A stretch of DNA of 64,000 nt from JADKIH01 sp031385005 (GTDB lineage: Bacteria > Bacteroidota > Bacteroidia > AKYH767-A > 2013-40CM-41-45). Positions 16,628 to 26,000 of the stretch are shown here, piece after piece. Under the pieces are notes generated by a model. It was not told where the DNA came from and ran no database searches. It worked only from the letters and a program-made list of their open reading frames with translations. The stretch's first letter is position 1. Each line of letters begins with the position of its first letter. Location of the stretch: positions 1-64,000 of the forward strand of contig JANNBB010000051.1 of NCBI GenBank assembly GCA_031385005.1, written 5' to 3'. The translations under genes and the position numbers were made by a program.

Positions 16628-18793
16628 TCATTGTTTAACAAACCTTTTTACTGACTTTATATTTCCTGAAATAATTTCAACAAAATACACACCTGAATTC
16701 ATTCGAGATGTATTTATCTCTATAGCGATTTCTCTTTGAGAAATATCAAATGGAGGAAATATTTCACGTGATAATACATCATAGACTCGAACTAAGTCCA
16801 TTGGTTGATTTCCACTTGAAAGAATATATACTTTATCATTTACCGGGTTAGGGTACAATTGAAACAACTGATCTGTTTGTACTTCTGCAACTGCCGTTGA
16901 AAAAGTCACTACTATTGTATCACTTGATATGCATCCATTGGAATCCGTAGCATGAACAAAATAAGTTCCGGTTGTCATTACGGAAATTGAAGCTGTCGTA
17001 GCATTTGTTGACCATAAGTAACCTGTAAATCCGGTGCCTGCATTTAAAGTAAGATTGTTGCCTGCTGCAAGAACGGTGTCATTGCCGAATGAAATAACGG
17101 AAACTACTAATGGAGCGGCTATTCCGCTTCCGGGTAGACCGGTACAACCATTTACAATTGACGAAACGGTATACGTTCCTGGCGAAGTTACATTAATAGT
17201 TGCAGTAGTTTCAGTAGTACTCCAGATGTAAGATCCGGTAGTTGCGTTAGCAGTAAGTATAGAGTAACCGCAGTTATTCAAAACAGAAACAACAGGTGCC
17301 TGAGGAGTAATGTTGGCATGTGAAATATTTCCTGAAAGGGAATCACAGGCATCCAACGTACAAGGGTCGTTGTCGGTTATTGCAACGGGTGTATGAAATA
17401 CACCGGTAACGGGATCGCAACCATCGGTAGTACAGGCATTGTTATCATTTGTATTAATAACAACGTGGGTAATATTTCCTGAAACAATATCGCATGCATC
17501 ATTTGTGCAAGGATTATTATCACTGATATTTACAGGTGTATGAAACACTCCACTAATTGGATCACATCCATCCGTTGTGCAGGCATTATTATCATTTGTA
17601 TTGACAGAAGAATGTGAAATGTTTCCTGAAACAGTATCACATGCATCGGTTGTACAAATATTATTATCATTCGTATTCACAGGTGTGTGGAAAACGCCAC
17701 TCGTTATATTGCATCCATCGGTAGTACAGGCATTGTTATCATTCGTATTTACTGCTGTATGAAAAACGCCGGAAACAGGGTTGCAACCATCCGTAGTACA
17801 GGCATTCGCATCGTCTATATTTACGGGAGTATGCGTGAGCGCTCCGGTTACCGGATCACAAGCATCAATAGTACAAACGTTGTTGTCATCCGAATTGCTG
17901 ACAGAAAGTGATACAGCCAACGACGTATCCGCATTACATTGGGTAACTGCACATGAGTAAAAATTTCCATTCAACAACGCTCCCGGGTTTGTAATTGTCA
18001 ATGCAGATGAAGTCGCTCCACTATACACGCCATTTGGTGTAGTTCCATTTGAAATGGGTACTCCGTTTTCGAGCCATTGATAAACAATACTTGTCGAAAC
18101 ACCAGGTGCACTCGATGCTGTAACCGAGAAAGTTGCAAAACCGATTCCCGAACAATTTAGGGCTGCAACCGGCTGACTTGTAATAACCGGAAGCATATTA
18201 TTTACCTGACCATATGCAGAATTGGGAAAACGGCTAAACGTTCCATTTATGGTAATGGTACTATTTGTCATGTCCGAACAATCAGTAGAATTCCATTTTG
18301 TTAAAGACATACGCAAGGATAGCCCAACAGGAGCCGGATCACCTATAAGCACCATAGTCGGTGTACTTGGAGCACAATTAAAAGGAACATTGCTGACTAA
18401 TCTATAAGTTCCGATTCGAACCGGCAGAGAAGGTGTAATTATTGTTCCGGTTGCACAAGTGACTCCTGTATTTGAACCGGCCTGAAATCCAAAACCTGTG
18501 CTGCTCCATACTATTGAACCCACGGAATAGGATACTAATTGACTGGAGCCCGCAACATAGCTTGCAACAATTGTTGATCCTGCCGGAATAAAAGCAGGAT
18601 TGAAAATAACACAATTTTGGATGGTACGCAGATTGAAATCTACTGAGGTGCTAATTACATTAATATCCATTTCGAATTGGGTAGGTGAAACAAGTCTGTC
18701 ATTAGAAATGAAACATTCAAATGTCTGCGCAGACATCGAATTAGTTATAAATAGAAACAAAATCGTGATAATGGTTTTATAGATGTTCTTCAT
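16628..18793 (-). CDS. T9SS-secreted protein with eight Cys-containing D-N-N-x-C-T repeats
   Basis: The protein has ~721 residues from the ATG at 18793, which gives a good signal peptide ('MKNIYKTIITILFLFITNS' up to 'MSAQ'); an ATG 21 bases upstream is possible. An N-terminal beta-rich domain (~190 residues) is followed by an Ig-like segment ('VTSQPVAALNCSGIGFATF', 'QWLENGVPISNG'). Then come eight tandem 24-residue repeats such as 'NDNNACTTDGCDPVSG' plus 'VFHTPVNT' (listed separately), two Ig-like segments ('ILTANATTGSYIWST', 'LNAGTGFTGYLWST') and a type A sorting domain ('LYPNPVNDKVYILSSG', 'MNSGVYFVEI', 'KRFVKQ'). It is extracellular. Each repeat has two Cys, so a disulphide-stabilised rod is plausible. 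No enzyme motif. Confidence 0.88.
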   Translation of the reverse strand: MKNIYKTIITILFLFITNSMSAQTFECFISNDRLVSPTQFEMDINVISTSVDFNLRTIQNCVIFNPAFIPAGSTIVASYVAGSSQLVSYSVGSIVWSSTGFGFQAGSNTGVTCATGTIITPSLPVRIGTYRLVSNVPFNCAPSTPTMVLIGDPAPVGLSLRMSLTKWNSTDCSDMTNSTITINGTFSRFPNSAYGQVNNMLPVITSQPVAALNCSGIGFATFSVTASSAPGVSTSIVYQWLENGVPISNGTTPNGVYSGATSSALTITNPGALLNGNFYSCAVTQCNADTSLAVSLSVSNSDDNNVCTIDACDPVTGALTHTPVNIDDANACTTDGCNPVSGVFHTAVNTNDNNACTTDGCNITSGVFHTPVNTNDNNICTTDACDTVSGNISHSSVNTNDNNACTTDGCDPISGVFHTPVNISDNNPCTNDACDIVSGNITHVVINTNDNNACTTDGCDPVTGVFHTPVAITDNDPCTLDACDSLSGNISHANITPQAPVVSVLNNCGYSILTANATTGSYIWSTTETTATINVTSPGTYTVSSIVNGCTGLPGSGIAAPLVVSVISFGNDTVLAAGNNLTLNAGTGFTGYLWSTNATTASISVMTTGTYFVHATDSNGCISSDTIVVTFSTAVAEVQTDQLFQLYPNPVNDKVYILSSGNQPMDLVRVYDVLSREIFPPFDISQREIAIEINTSRMNSGVYFVEIISGNIKSVKRFVKQ
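17311..17907 (-). repeat. Eight in-gene ~72-bp tandem repeats with two alternating forms
   Basis: The units encode 24-25 residues with the core D-N-N-x-C-T-x-D-x-C. Two forms alternate in the last six or seven units: one with 'TTDGC ... GVFHTPV' and one with 'DACD ... SGNISH'. Copies differ by scattered substitutions, so the array is old, but the alternation suggests it grew by duplicating a two-unit block of about 146 bases. Confidence 0.85.
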
Positions 18794-18891
18794 GTTTTTC
18801 AAACGGTTAATCATAAATATAAGAAAGCCTAATTTAGTAATGTAAGTTGTTTATACTTTGGTTATTTGCTTACTAAGATATAAAATATTTT

Positions 18892-18899
18892 TACTTTTG
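18892..18899 (+). promoter_or_regulatory. Candidate -7 element for the CpeT-like gene
   Basis: TACTTTTG fully matches TAnnTTTG and lies 47 bases before the ATG at 18947. A TTTG at 18865-18868 lies upstream but at 23 bases rather than the usual ~19, so the -33 half is uncertain. Confidence 0.4.
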
Positions 18900-18946
18900 C
18901 TCAAACAGAAAAAAATCCAAATTCAACTATTTAAGCATTTTTAATA

Positions 18947-19564
18947 ATGAAACAATTAATTACCCTTCTATTTCGAGCTTTTTTCACGTTAATTCCCACT
19001 CTTATTTATGGTCAAACAAAGGATTTTAAAGAACTGGCTGGTTTCATGGCAGGTTCCTATTCCAGTGAAGAACAGCATTTAAAAGATACAACAAATTATT
19101 TCGATATTCATCTTCAAATTATCCCTATTTGGAAAAACAATTCGGATGGCTACTGGTTTTATGTGGAACAGGCCATGAATGGCTTTCTTGAAAAACCATA
19201 TAGGCAGCGTGTCTATCATTTGAAAGAACATGAAAATGCGTTTGAAAGCATAATTTATACTTTAAAGGACCCTTTAAGGTTTACCGGAAAACCCGAAATG
19301 GTTGAAAGTTTACCATTCGATTCATTAACAGAAAAAGAAGGATGTTCTGTATTCCTCTCTAAAACCGGAGAAAAAGAATATGCAGGAGGCACGAGAGGAA
19401 AAAGCTGTCCGAGCGACAGAAAAGGTGCTACCTATGCAACATCCATAGTAACTATTACTAAAAATCTTCTTCTAAGTTGGGATCAAGGATTTAATGACAA
19501 AGACGAACAAGTTTGGGGAGCGGAAAAAGGCGGATATCGATTTGTTAAATTGAAACAGTATTAA
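18947..19564 (+). CDS. CpeT/CpcT-like protein (phycobiliprotein lyase family fold)
   Basis: The protein has 205 residues with a signal peptide (residues ~1-22, 'LIYGQ'). The mature part fits the CpeT/CpcT family (ten-stranded beta-barrel, chromophore lyases in cyanobacteria): 'LAGFMAGSYSSEEQ', 'IIPIWKNNSDGYWFYVEQA', 'EKPYRQRVYHL', 'CSVFLSKTGEKEYAGGT', 'GKSCPSDRKGATYATS', 'WDQGFNDKDEQVWGAEKGGY'. These are the conserved stretches of the Bacteroidota branch of the family. No phycobiliprotein or bilin gene is in view, and the export signal differs from the cytoplasmic cyanobacterial lyases, so chromophore attachment is unlikely. A periplasmic binder of a tetrapyrrole or other hydrophobic ligand is a guess. 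Confidence 0.85.
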   Translation: MKQLITLLFRAFFTLIPTLIYGQTKDFKELAGFMAGSYSSEEQHLKDTTNYFDIHLQIIPIWKNNSDGYWFYVEQAMNGFLEKPYRQRVYHLKEHENAFESIIYTLKDPLRFTGKPEMVESLPFDSLTEKEGCSVFLSKTGEKEYAGGTRGKSCPSDRKGATYATSIVTITKNLLLSWDQGFNDKDEQVWGAEKGGYRFVKLKQY

Positions 19565-19628
19565 AGTTCAAATAAAATTTATTTTTGAATTAAAGCATCT
19601 ATAAGATTTCTATTTAAAACATTTGCTA

Positions 19629-21227
19629 ATGAAAACAAATCTATTAATTAAAATATCCGGAATTATTTTTTATTTGCTGATAGTAAATGGATATGCAACC
19701 GCACAAGTAAGCCGAAGTTGGGTTTACGATTATAATCCGCCACTCAATCTCGAAGCAAAGGGCAATTGTATTTTTCATCTTCAATCCGGAGTTACCATTA
19801 CAGGTGGGGATTATAAAAATTCAAACACCTCATCCAGATACAACATATTAGTTATTGCAAATGATTCCGGCAACTTGCTAAGTGTTGATACATCTACTTT
19901 AGGATTTGGTTATACAAAGATAATTTCAGACGGCGTCTCTGCCTGCTATGCACTTGCCGCTCTTCAAAATGATTCTACAAGTGCCAGAAATATACTGGTC
20001 GCTAAAATTGATTCCGCCACTTTTAATGTTCGCTTTTTTGTTCCAGATAGTAGTGCTACCATTTACTACGACCCGGCAGACATGATTTTACTCAGCAATC
20101 AAAAATTACTGGTTGGATCAAGAATGGATAATTTTCCTTTGATACGGTTGGCTCTTACTTGTTTGGATACCGCAGGTGCAATAGTATGGCAAGTCGTTGA
20201 CTCCTCCTTTGAAATCAAATATGATTTAAAATTAATTGCTGATGCATCAGGTGGCTTTTTTGCTGCCGGATCAGGAAGGGACACTTCCACTGCTGAGGAC
20301 TTTATATTTATCTCACATTTCAATTCTACTGGAAACAGAGATTGGTTTGTCAGACAAAATTCTCCACTACTGTTCTTCGCAGATTTTCTTGATTTAATAA
20401 AAGATAACCATGGATTTTTATGGATGTCGGGTATTGTAATGGATAGCGTCGGACAAGTTGGGGTATTAATGAAACTGGACACAACAGGAAACGTTTTGTG
20501 GAGCCATGCAGTATCACCAAGACCATATCTTAATCTTCTTAGTGATCAGAATAACAACGTATACGCAACAACAGTACCGGCAAACGGTCTTGATGTTTTT
20601 ACAATTGACAAACTGGATACGTCGGGTGCAGTAATTGCTACTAACGCTTTTCAACTTTCAGGATATTTTACATCCATTTTATATGACATTAAAATAATCC
20701 CCAATGGGTTAATTGCAGCAACGGGAGAACTTTTTGTTTCCTCATTTCCTAAATCAGATCTGTACCTGGCAGTTTTTGATACTACGTTAACTCTTATGGG
20801 ATATGACATCTATGACTCACTTAACATTTTAGGCGAGACAGGAAGAGCACTTGCAATAGGAACGAATGATCAGCTTTATGTTTGTGGCAGGATGAATTAC
20901 GAAAACCAACTTGAAACCTCAAATCTGGGAGTTATCAAGTATCAATTAAACCTGATCAATACCCACTATGAAAAAACAAATAATTCCTATATTGAAATAT
21001 CACCCAATCCTGCTTCGGGAAATATTATTGTTAATGGGAGAAATCTTCCTCAAGAAAAAACGAACTTTAAAATATATAATTCTTTTGGAGAATCAGTATT
21101 AGAGGATACCTTTATTTTACAGGATGGATCAACTTCATATTCCCTGAATTTTCCAACGGGAATATATTTTTTCCTGATAGAAAGCAAGTCAATTCAGATG
21201 AAAAGGAAAATTATAGTTATTAATTAA
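19629..21227 (+). CDS. T9SS-secreted beta-propeller-like protein
   Basis: The protein has 532 residues from the ATG at 19629, chosen over a TTG six bases upstream because it begins a clean signal peptide ('MKTNLLIKISGIIFYLLI', ending 'ATAQ'). The middle has repeated strands ending in short 'LDTxGxVLW/IVW' turns ('CLDTAGAIVWQVVDS', 'KLDTTGNVLWSHAVS', 'KLDTSGAVIATNAF'), typical of the secreted propellers of this phylum. The last ~75 residues form a type A sorting domain ('ISPNPASGNIIVNG', 'IYNSFGESVLED', 'FPTGIYFFLIES', 'MKRKIIVIN'). Its ligand or activity is not visible. A sorting-domain stump follows at 21281-21385. Confidence 0.88.
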   Translation: MKTNLLIKISGIIFYLLIVNGYATAQVSRSWVYDYNPPLNLEAKGNCIFHLQSGVTITGGDYKNSNTSSRYNILVIANDSGNLLSVDTSTLGFGYTKIISDGVSACYALAALQNDSTSARNILVAKIDSATFNVRFFVPDSSATIYYDPADMILLSNQKLLVGSRMDNFPLIRLALTCLDTAGAIVWQVVDSSFEIKYDLKLIADASGGFFAAGSGRDTSTAEDFIFISHFNSTGNRDWFVRQNSPLLFFADFLDLIKDNHGFLWMSGIVMDSVGQVGVLMKLDTTGNVLWSHAVSPRPYLNLLSDQNNNVYATTVPANGLDVFTIDKLDTSGAVIATNAFQLSGYFTSILYDIKIIPNGLIAATGELFVSSFPKSDLYLAVFDTTLTLMGYDIYDSLNILGETGRALAIGTNDQLYVCGRMNYENQLETSNLGVIKYQLNLINTHYEKTNNSYIEISPNPASGNIIVNGRNLPQEKTNFKIYNSFGESVLEDTFILQDGSTSYSLNFPTGIYFFLIESKSIQMKRKIIVIN

Positions 21228-21271
21228 AGGTCTTTGAGTATTCGGGACATTTGATCAAAAGCAAAGAATGA

Positions 21272-21385
21272 TTAATAAATGGAATTGAATTAAAACTGGA
21301 TTTAACTTCCGGTTATTATCTTTATTCTATTCTATCAAGTAACGGACAGGTGTTGAAATCAGATAAATTAATTATTATTAAATGA
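21272..21385 (+). pseudogene. Orphan fragment of a T9SS type A sorting domain
   Basis: A short open stretch after the stop of the previous gene reads 'GIELKLDLTSGYYLYSILS' and then 'NGQVLKSDKLIIIK' before TGA. That is the last part of a type A sorting domain (L-x-L-T-S-G-x-Y-x-Y ... basic end). It has no start, no signal peptide and no body. The adjacent complete gene already has its own sorting domain, so this is the tail of a deleted third protein, or an old partial duplication. Confidence 0.7.
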
Positions 21386-21394
21386 TGTTATACT

Positions 21395-22876
21395 TTGAAA
21401 AATAAGCTTTTTGTTTTAACTTTTTTTCTCGTTTTAAATGTAAATTTTGTTTCCGCGCAGGACTGGGGGCGATACTGGTGTTTTGGAGACAGTGCGGGAA
21501 TTAATTTTTCAGATTTATCAAATCCAACAATGTTTACTACATATTTGGATTGCGCCCAAAGCAATACTTCTATTGGAGACAGTTTGAATGGATTATTGAT
21601 GTATGCTCACATGAATTATTGGCCTTATTATTTGCAAGGTATCCAAAGACAGACAGTAATCCATAACTCATCTCATCAGATTATGATAAATGGGGATTCA
21701 TTAATTGGAATAGCGTTTCATAATGGCTTAATCTTTATACCAAAACCTGATAACGACAGCGTATTTTATCTGTTCCAATATGGTTTTAACCAATCTGCCG
21801 GATTGTATTATTCTGTTATCGAACCATATTTTAACAATAACCAGGGAAGAGTAATTCAAAAGAATGTCTCTTTACCATTAACAATTCCGCAATTACAATG
21901 GGGTCTGCTCGGGGTAAAACACGGTAATGGCAGTTCTTGGTGGATTATTAGCCGTAATGGATTCCAATCAAATAAGTTTAATGTTTTCCTTGTTACTCCG
22001 GATTCCGTATTAGGTCCGTATGAACAAAATATTGGAACAGTTACTTCAACTGATGCCGGTATGTTATCAATAAGTAAACAAGGCGATAAGATTGCTCTAG
22101 TTAATTCTTCAGGATTTATTGAAACCTATACATTTGATCGTTGCACCGGAATAATCGGAAATCCAATAACATTTGCAGGTCAACCATTTAGTAGATATTT
22201 TGGATGCGAGTTTTCGCCTAATGGTAATTTACTCTATGTTTCAAATTCAAATAATATTTTTGGAGGAGATTCCTTGCGGCTTTATCAATTTGATCTTACA
22301 CAACCCAATCCGGGAAGTACCCTTCAGGTAATTTATCAGGAGCCGGTTCCCGCAAGCGGCGGCTTATTGAAACGTGGACCGGATGATAAAATTTATTTCA
22401 CCTGTCTATATGAATTCGGATGGCCATATCCTGATAGCTGCAGAAATATCTACAATGAAAATCTTGGTGTTATTCACAATCCGAACAATGCCGGGTTGTC
22501 TTGTAATTTCGCTCCATTTAGCTTTTACCTTGGCGGCAAACGTACATACTGGAACCTTCCGAACAATCCCAATTTTCTGCTCGGTCCGCTTGCCGGTTCA
22601 CCTTGCGATACACTATTTTCTTCTTTGAATGAACCAGGGACAAAAGAAGTGATTCTCATTTATCCCAATCCGGTAAATGACCATTTGAATATAGATTATG
22701 TAAATCAGTCGGATTATAAAATTAGAATAATTGATGTGTTGGGAGTAGAAATGTTTACCAAAACTTTTTCCGGAAAAAACCAGACAATTAATTTATCGCT
22801 CCTTAATACCGGAATTTATTTTATTATCATTACTTCAACAAAAGAAAAAATTGTAAAGAGGTTTGTGAAAGAATGA
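21395..22876 (+). CDS. T9SS-secreted WD40-like protein
   Basis: The protein has 493 residues and starts at TTG 21395, just after the stop of the sorting-domain stump; no in-frame ATG exists between, and the signal peptide ('LFVLTFFLVLNVNFVSAQ') follows at once. The mature protein opens 'DWGRYWCFGDSAGINFSDL', as in a common class of Bacteroidota secreted proteins. It runs through propeller-like strands ('MLSISKQGDKIAL', 'CEFSPNGNLLYVSNS', 'RGPDDKIYFTCLY'), which resemble WD40-like blades. A type A sorting domain ends it ('IYPNPVNDHLNIDY', 'IIDVLGVEMFTKTF', 'LNTGIYFIIITST', 'KRFVKE'). Function unknown; probably displayed on the surface. Confidence 0.88.
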   Translation: MKNKLFVLTFFLVLNVNFVSAQDWGRYWCFGDSAGINFSDLSNPTMFTTYLDCAQSNTSIGDSLNGLLMYAHMNYWPYYLQGIQRQTVIHNSSHQIMINGDSLIGIAFHNGLIFIPKPDNDSVFYLFQYGFNQSAGLYYSVIEPYFNNNQGRVIQKNVSLPLTIPQLQWGLLGVKHGNGSSWWIISRNGFQSNKFNVFLVTPDSVLGPYEQNIGTVTSTDAGMLSISKQGDKIALVNSSGFIETYTFDRCTGIIGNPITFAGQPFSRYFGCEFSPNGNLLYVSNSNNIFGGDSLRLYQFDLTQPNPGSTLQVIYQEPVPASGGLLKRGPDDKIYFTCLYEFGWPYPDSCRNIYNENLGVIHNPNNAGLSCNFAPFSFYLGGKRTYWNLPNNPNFLLGPLAGSPCDTLFSSLNEPGTKEVILIYPNPVNDHLNIDYVNQSDYKIRIIDVLGVEMFTKTFSGKNQTINLSLLNTGIYFIIITSTKEKIVKRFVKE

Positions 22877-23091
22877 AAAATTATGCACTTGGGAGTCCTG
22901 TGAGTGAAGCATGAATAAGCTAAAACCGGAAAATACTTCCCGTATTGTCATTATTTCTTTTCTCAAAACATGCTACAAAAACAATCCTGCAGTTACATCA
23001 CTTGTATATACGATATTCATTTTAACGGGAGTTAAAAAATGCAGAAGTTCGTAAAATAAAATTATAGCTATTAACTCGAATGAACTAACCA

Positions 23092-26000
23092 TTACGGGCG
23101 AAACATTCCAATCCCAATATTGTTTTCCAATAAACTATAATCAGACGACTCGACAATGTTGTTACCGGTAATATCTTCGACAAAATATCCGGTGTAAAAT
23201 AATAAAGCTTTGCTTTCTACACTCAGATAATCAGTACTATTGATTATACCGTTTTGATCAACATCACCACTCCAAAGTCCGAAATTTCCATCATTCAAAT
23301 TAGCAAGATTGTTTCCAAAAGCGCTGGAAGCTGAAACTGAAAAATCATAAGAAATGCTGTTAGCATTTAACGTAACTGTTGCCGCACTCCATGTTTCAAG
23401 GGCGTTTCTGTGTTTGACAACCAGATAATAAGAGTTTCCGAATAAACTATTGGAAAAGTTAAATGCACCATTTCCGGAGGTGTTGATAATGCTTTTGACT
23501 GAGGCAACCAGAGCATAAGGAGAAACGGGCTGATGTAACTCAAGTATAATTGTATCGCAATTCGTACTGCCTAAAACAGATGTCATCAAGCCGCTTCCTA
23601 AATAATATCCCTGGATAAGAACATGAAGATTGATGGATATTGTCGCCGGAATAACTGTAAAAGCACTTCCGCTTATTCCGGTTCCACATGCTGCAATTAC
23701 AGTAATATTTCCTGAAGTTGAGCCCACAGGAACTGTTGCTGTAATTTGAGTAGATGAATTGACTGCATATGATACTGCAGAAACTCCATTAAATTTTACA
23801 CTCGTAACTGAAAGGAAATTCAGTCCCGTTATCACAACACTTGTACCGATGACTCCTGATGTAGGCGAAAAAGAATTCACAGTGGGAGGATCCGTAACTG
23901 TTTTTGTTATCGTATTTGACGTTGCCGGACTTCCCGAAACACAAGAAAGCGAACTGGTCATGACACAATTTACGGCATCGCCATTTGAGAGCGATGAAGT
24001 TGAATAGGATGCTGAATTTGTTCCTACATTAACACCGTTTCTCTTCCATTGATAAGTTGCAGTTCCACCATTGACAGGCGCAGCAGTATAAGTAACATTA
24101 GCGCCTTGACATATGGAACCGGCAGGGTTTGATGTAATACTTATGCTTACCGGAGAAGGAATATTTACTACCATAGTAATATTATTAGATGAAGCAGGAC
24201 TTCCGGTTACACAGGAAGCATTGCTTGTCATCGAACAAGAAATTACATCATTGTTTAGTAATGCATTGTTAGAATATGTAGAGCTATTTGTGCCAACATT
24301 AGTTCCATTCTTCTTCCATTGATATATTGGAGTGCCTCCATTTACGGGAATTGCGGTGAATATAACATTTGTACCCTGACAAATTGAGCCGGAAGGATTC
24401 GCAGTAATGCTAACAGATGCAGGTACATTCGGATTTACTGTCATCGTTATTGCATTCGAAGAGACAGGATTGGAAGTAATGCAAGTCAGAGAACTACTCA
24501 TTACGCATAAAATAATATCACCGGCAACGAGAGTATTATTGGAATAGGTTGACGCATTTGTTCCGACATTCGTTCCATTTTTTTTCCATTGATATGTTGG
24601 TGTGCCTCCATTGGTAGGAGTTGCGGTAAATGTCACATTCGTACCGGAACAAATTGCGCCGGATGGACTAGCCGAAATAATTACGCCAACATTTACATTT
24701 GGTGTAACGGTTACGATAACGGTGTCTTTATTTTGTATTCCTGAAAACGCTTGTGTGGCAGTAAGCGTATAGGAAGTCGTACCGGAAGGTGTGGCAACAG
24801 GATTACTTACCGTACTTGACGACAAACCGGTTGTCGGCAGCCAGGAATAATTCACATTGGTGACCGGACTCACTCCGATAGTTGTTGAACCTCCTGCACA
24901 AATTGTTTTATCAATACCTGCATTTGCAGCTACTATTGCATTGATGTTTACATTGTCGATATACAATTTATTTCCATAACCATTAATATTCTGAAATTCC
25001 AAAATTACTCCGGCTACACCAACATAAGATGTTAGGTCCAGCGTTTCAGTTCGCCACTGGCCGGCGGTTGGAACAAAATTATTCCCACCACTTCCGGCAG
25101 TAGAAAGGGTACCACCACCCTTACTCCAAATGGTAGTAAACGTATTTCCACAATCAGTAGAAACCCTAACTCCAAGTGTATCCGAATAACCCGTGAAAAC
25201 CTGATAAGCCAAATCGAAAGTCATTTGAACCAAATTGTATCCCGTAAAATCAAGTCGAAATATTTGAAGCTGGTCTTTTTCACCGGGGACGTTCCAACTG
25301 TAATTATCAAACATCATCGAATTTATGGATGTTCCAAATCCCCCCGCTGCGGAAGTCTTAGCCCATTTATAATTCAATGTTCCGTTATCAATGTTTAACC
25401 ATCCTGTAGGAGGATCGTTGGTTGTTTCAAACCCTTCGGATAAAGGAAGATTAGCTCCGTTTACAAGTATATAATTTGTCTTTGTAATCGAATTCGTTGT
25501 TGTTCCATTGGAAATGGTTAAGGTGACTGAATAAGTACCCGAAGAACTGTAGAGTACAGAAGGGTTTGAAACTGTCGAAGTAGATGGTGTTCCGCCGGGA
25601 AATGACCAGGAGTAAGATGTAATGTAACCGGTAGATAAATCTGAAAACTGAACGGAAGTACCTTGACAAGGATTCGTATCGTCTGAGGAAAAGTTGGCGT
25701 TCAAATCACGCAAATTGGATATGGGTGTTTCCCACATTCCTCTGCCATAGGTTGCAACTCGCAAAACAGAATTCACGCTACTATCGTTGTAAAAAGACAT
25801 GTCAACAATATTTGTTCGTGAAGGTAATCCTGTGTTATAAAGTGTCCAACTGGCTGCATTTGCTACTTTATAATAAACGGCATTATTAGTGGCGACCAGT
25901 ACAAGTTCATTGGTCGAATAATATTCATCCGCAAGAATCCGTACGTGATTGACAGATGGTAAATTGTAAGTGATATTTGTCCAGGTTGCACCATTATCGA

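Noticed and set aside
17311..17907. 72-base repeats that might be a CRISPR array
   Set aside because: They form one open frame of Cys-containing protein repeats with no spacer structure.
19566..19590. A/T-only inverted repeat after the CpeT-like gene as a terminator
   Set aside because: The stem is imperfect and has no G-C pairs to speak of, so a stable hairpin is unlikely.
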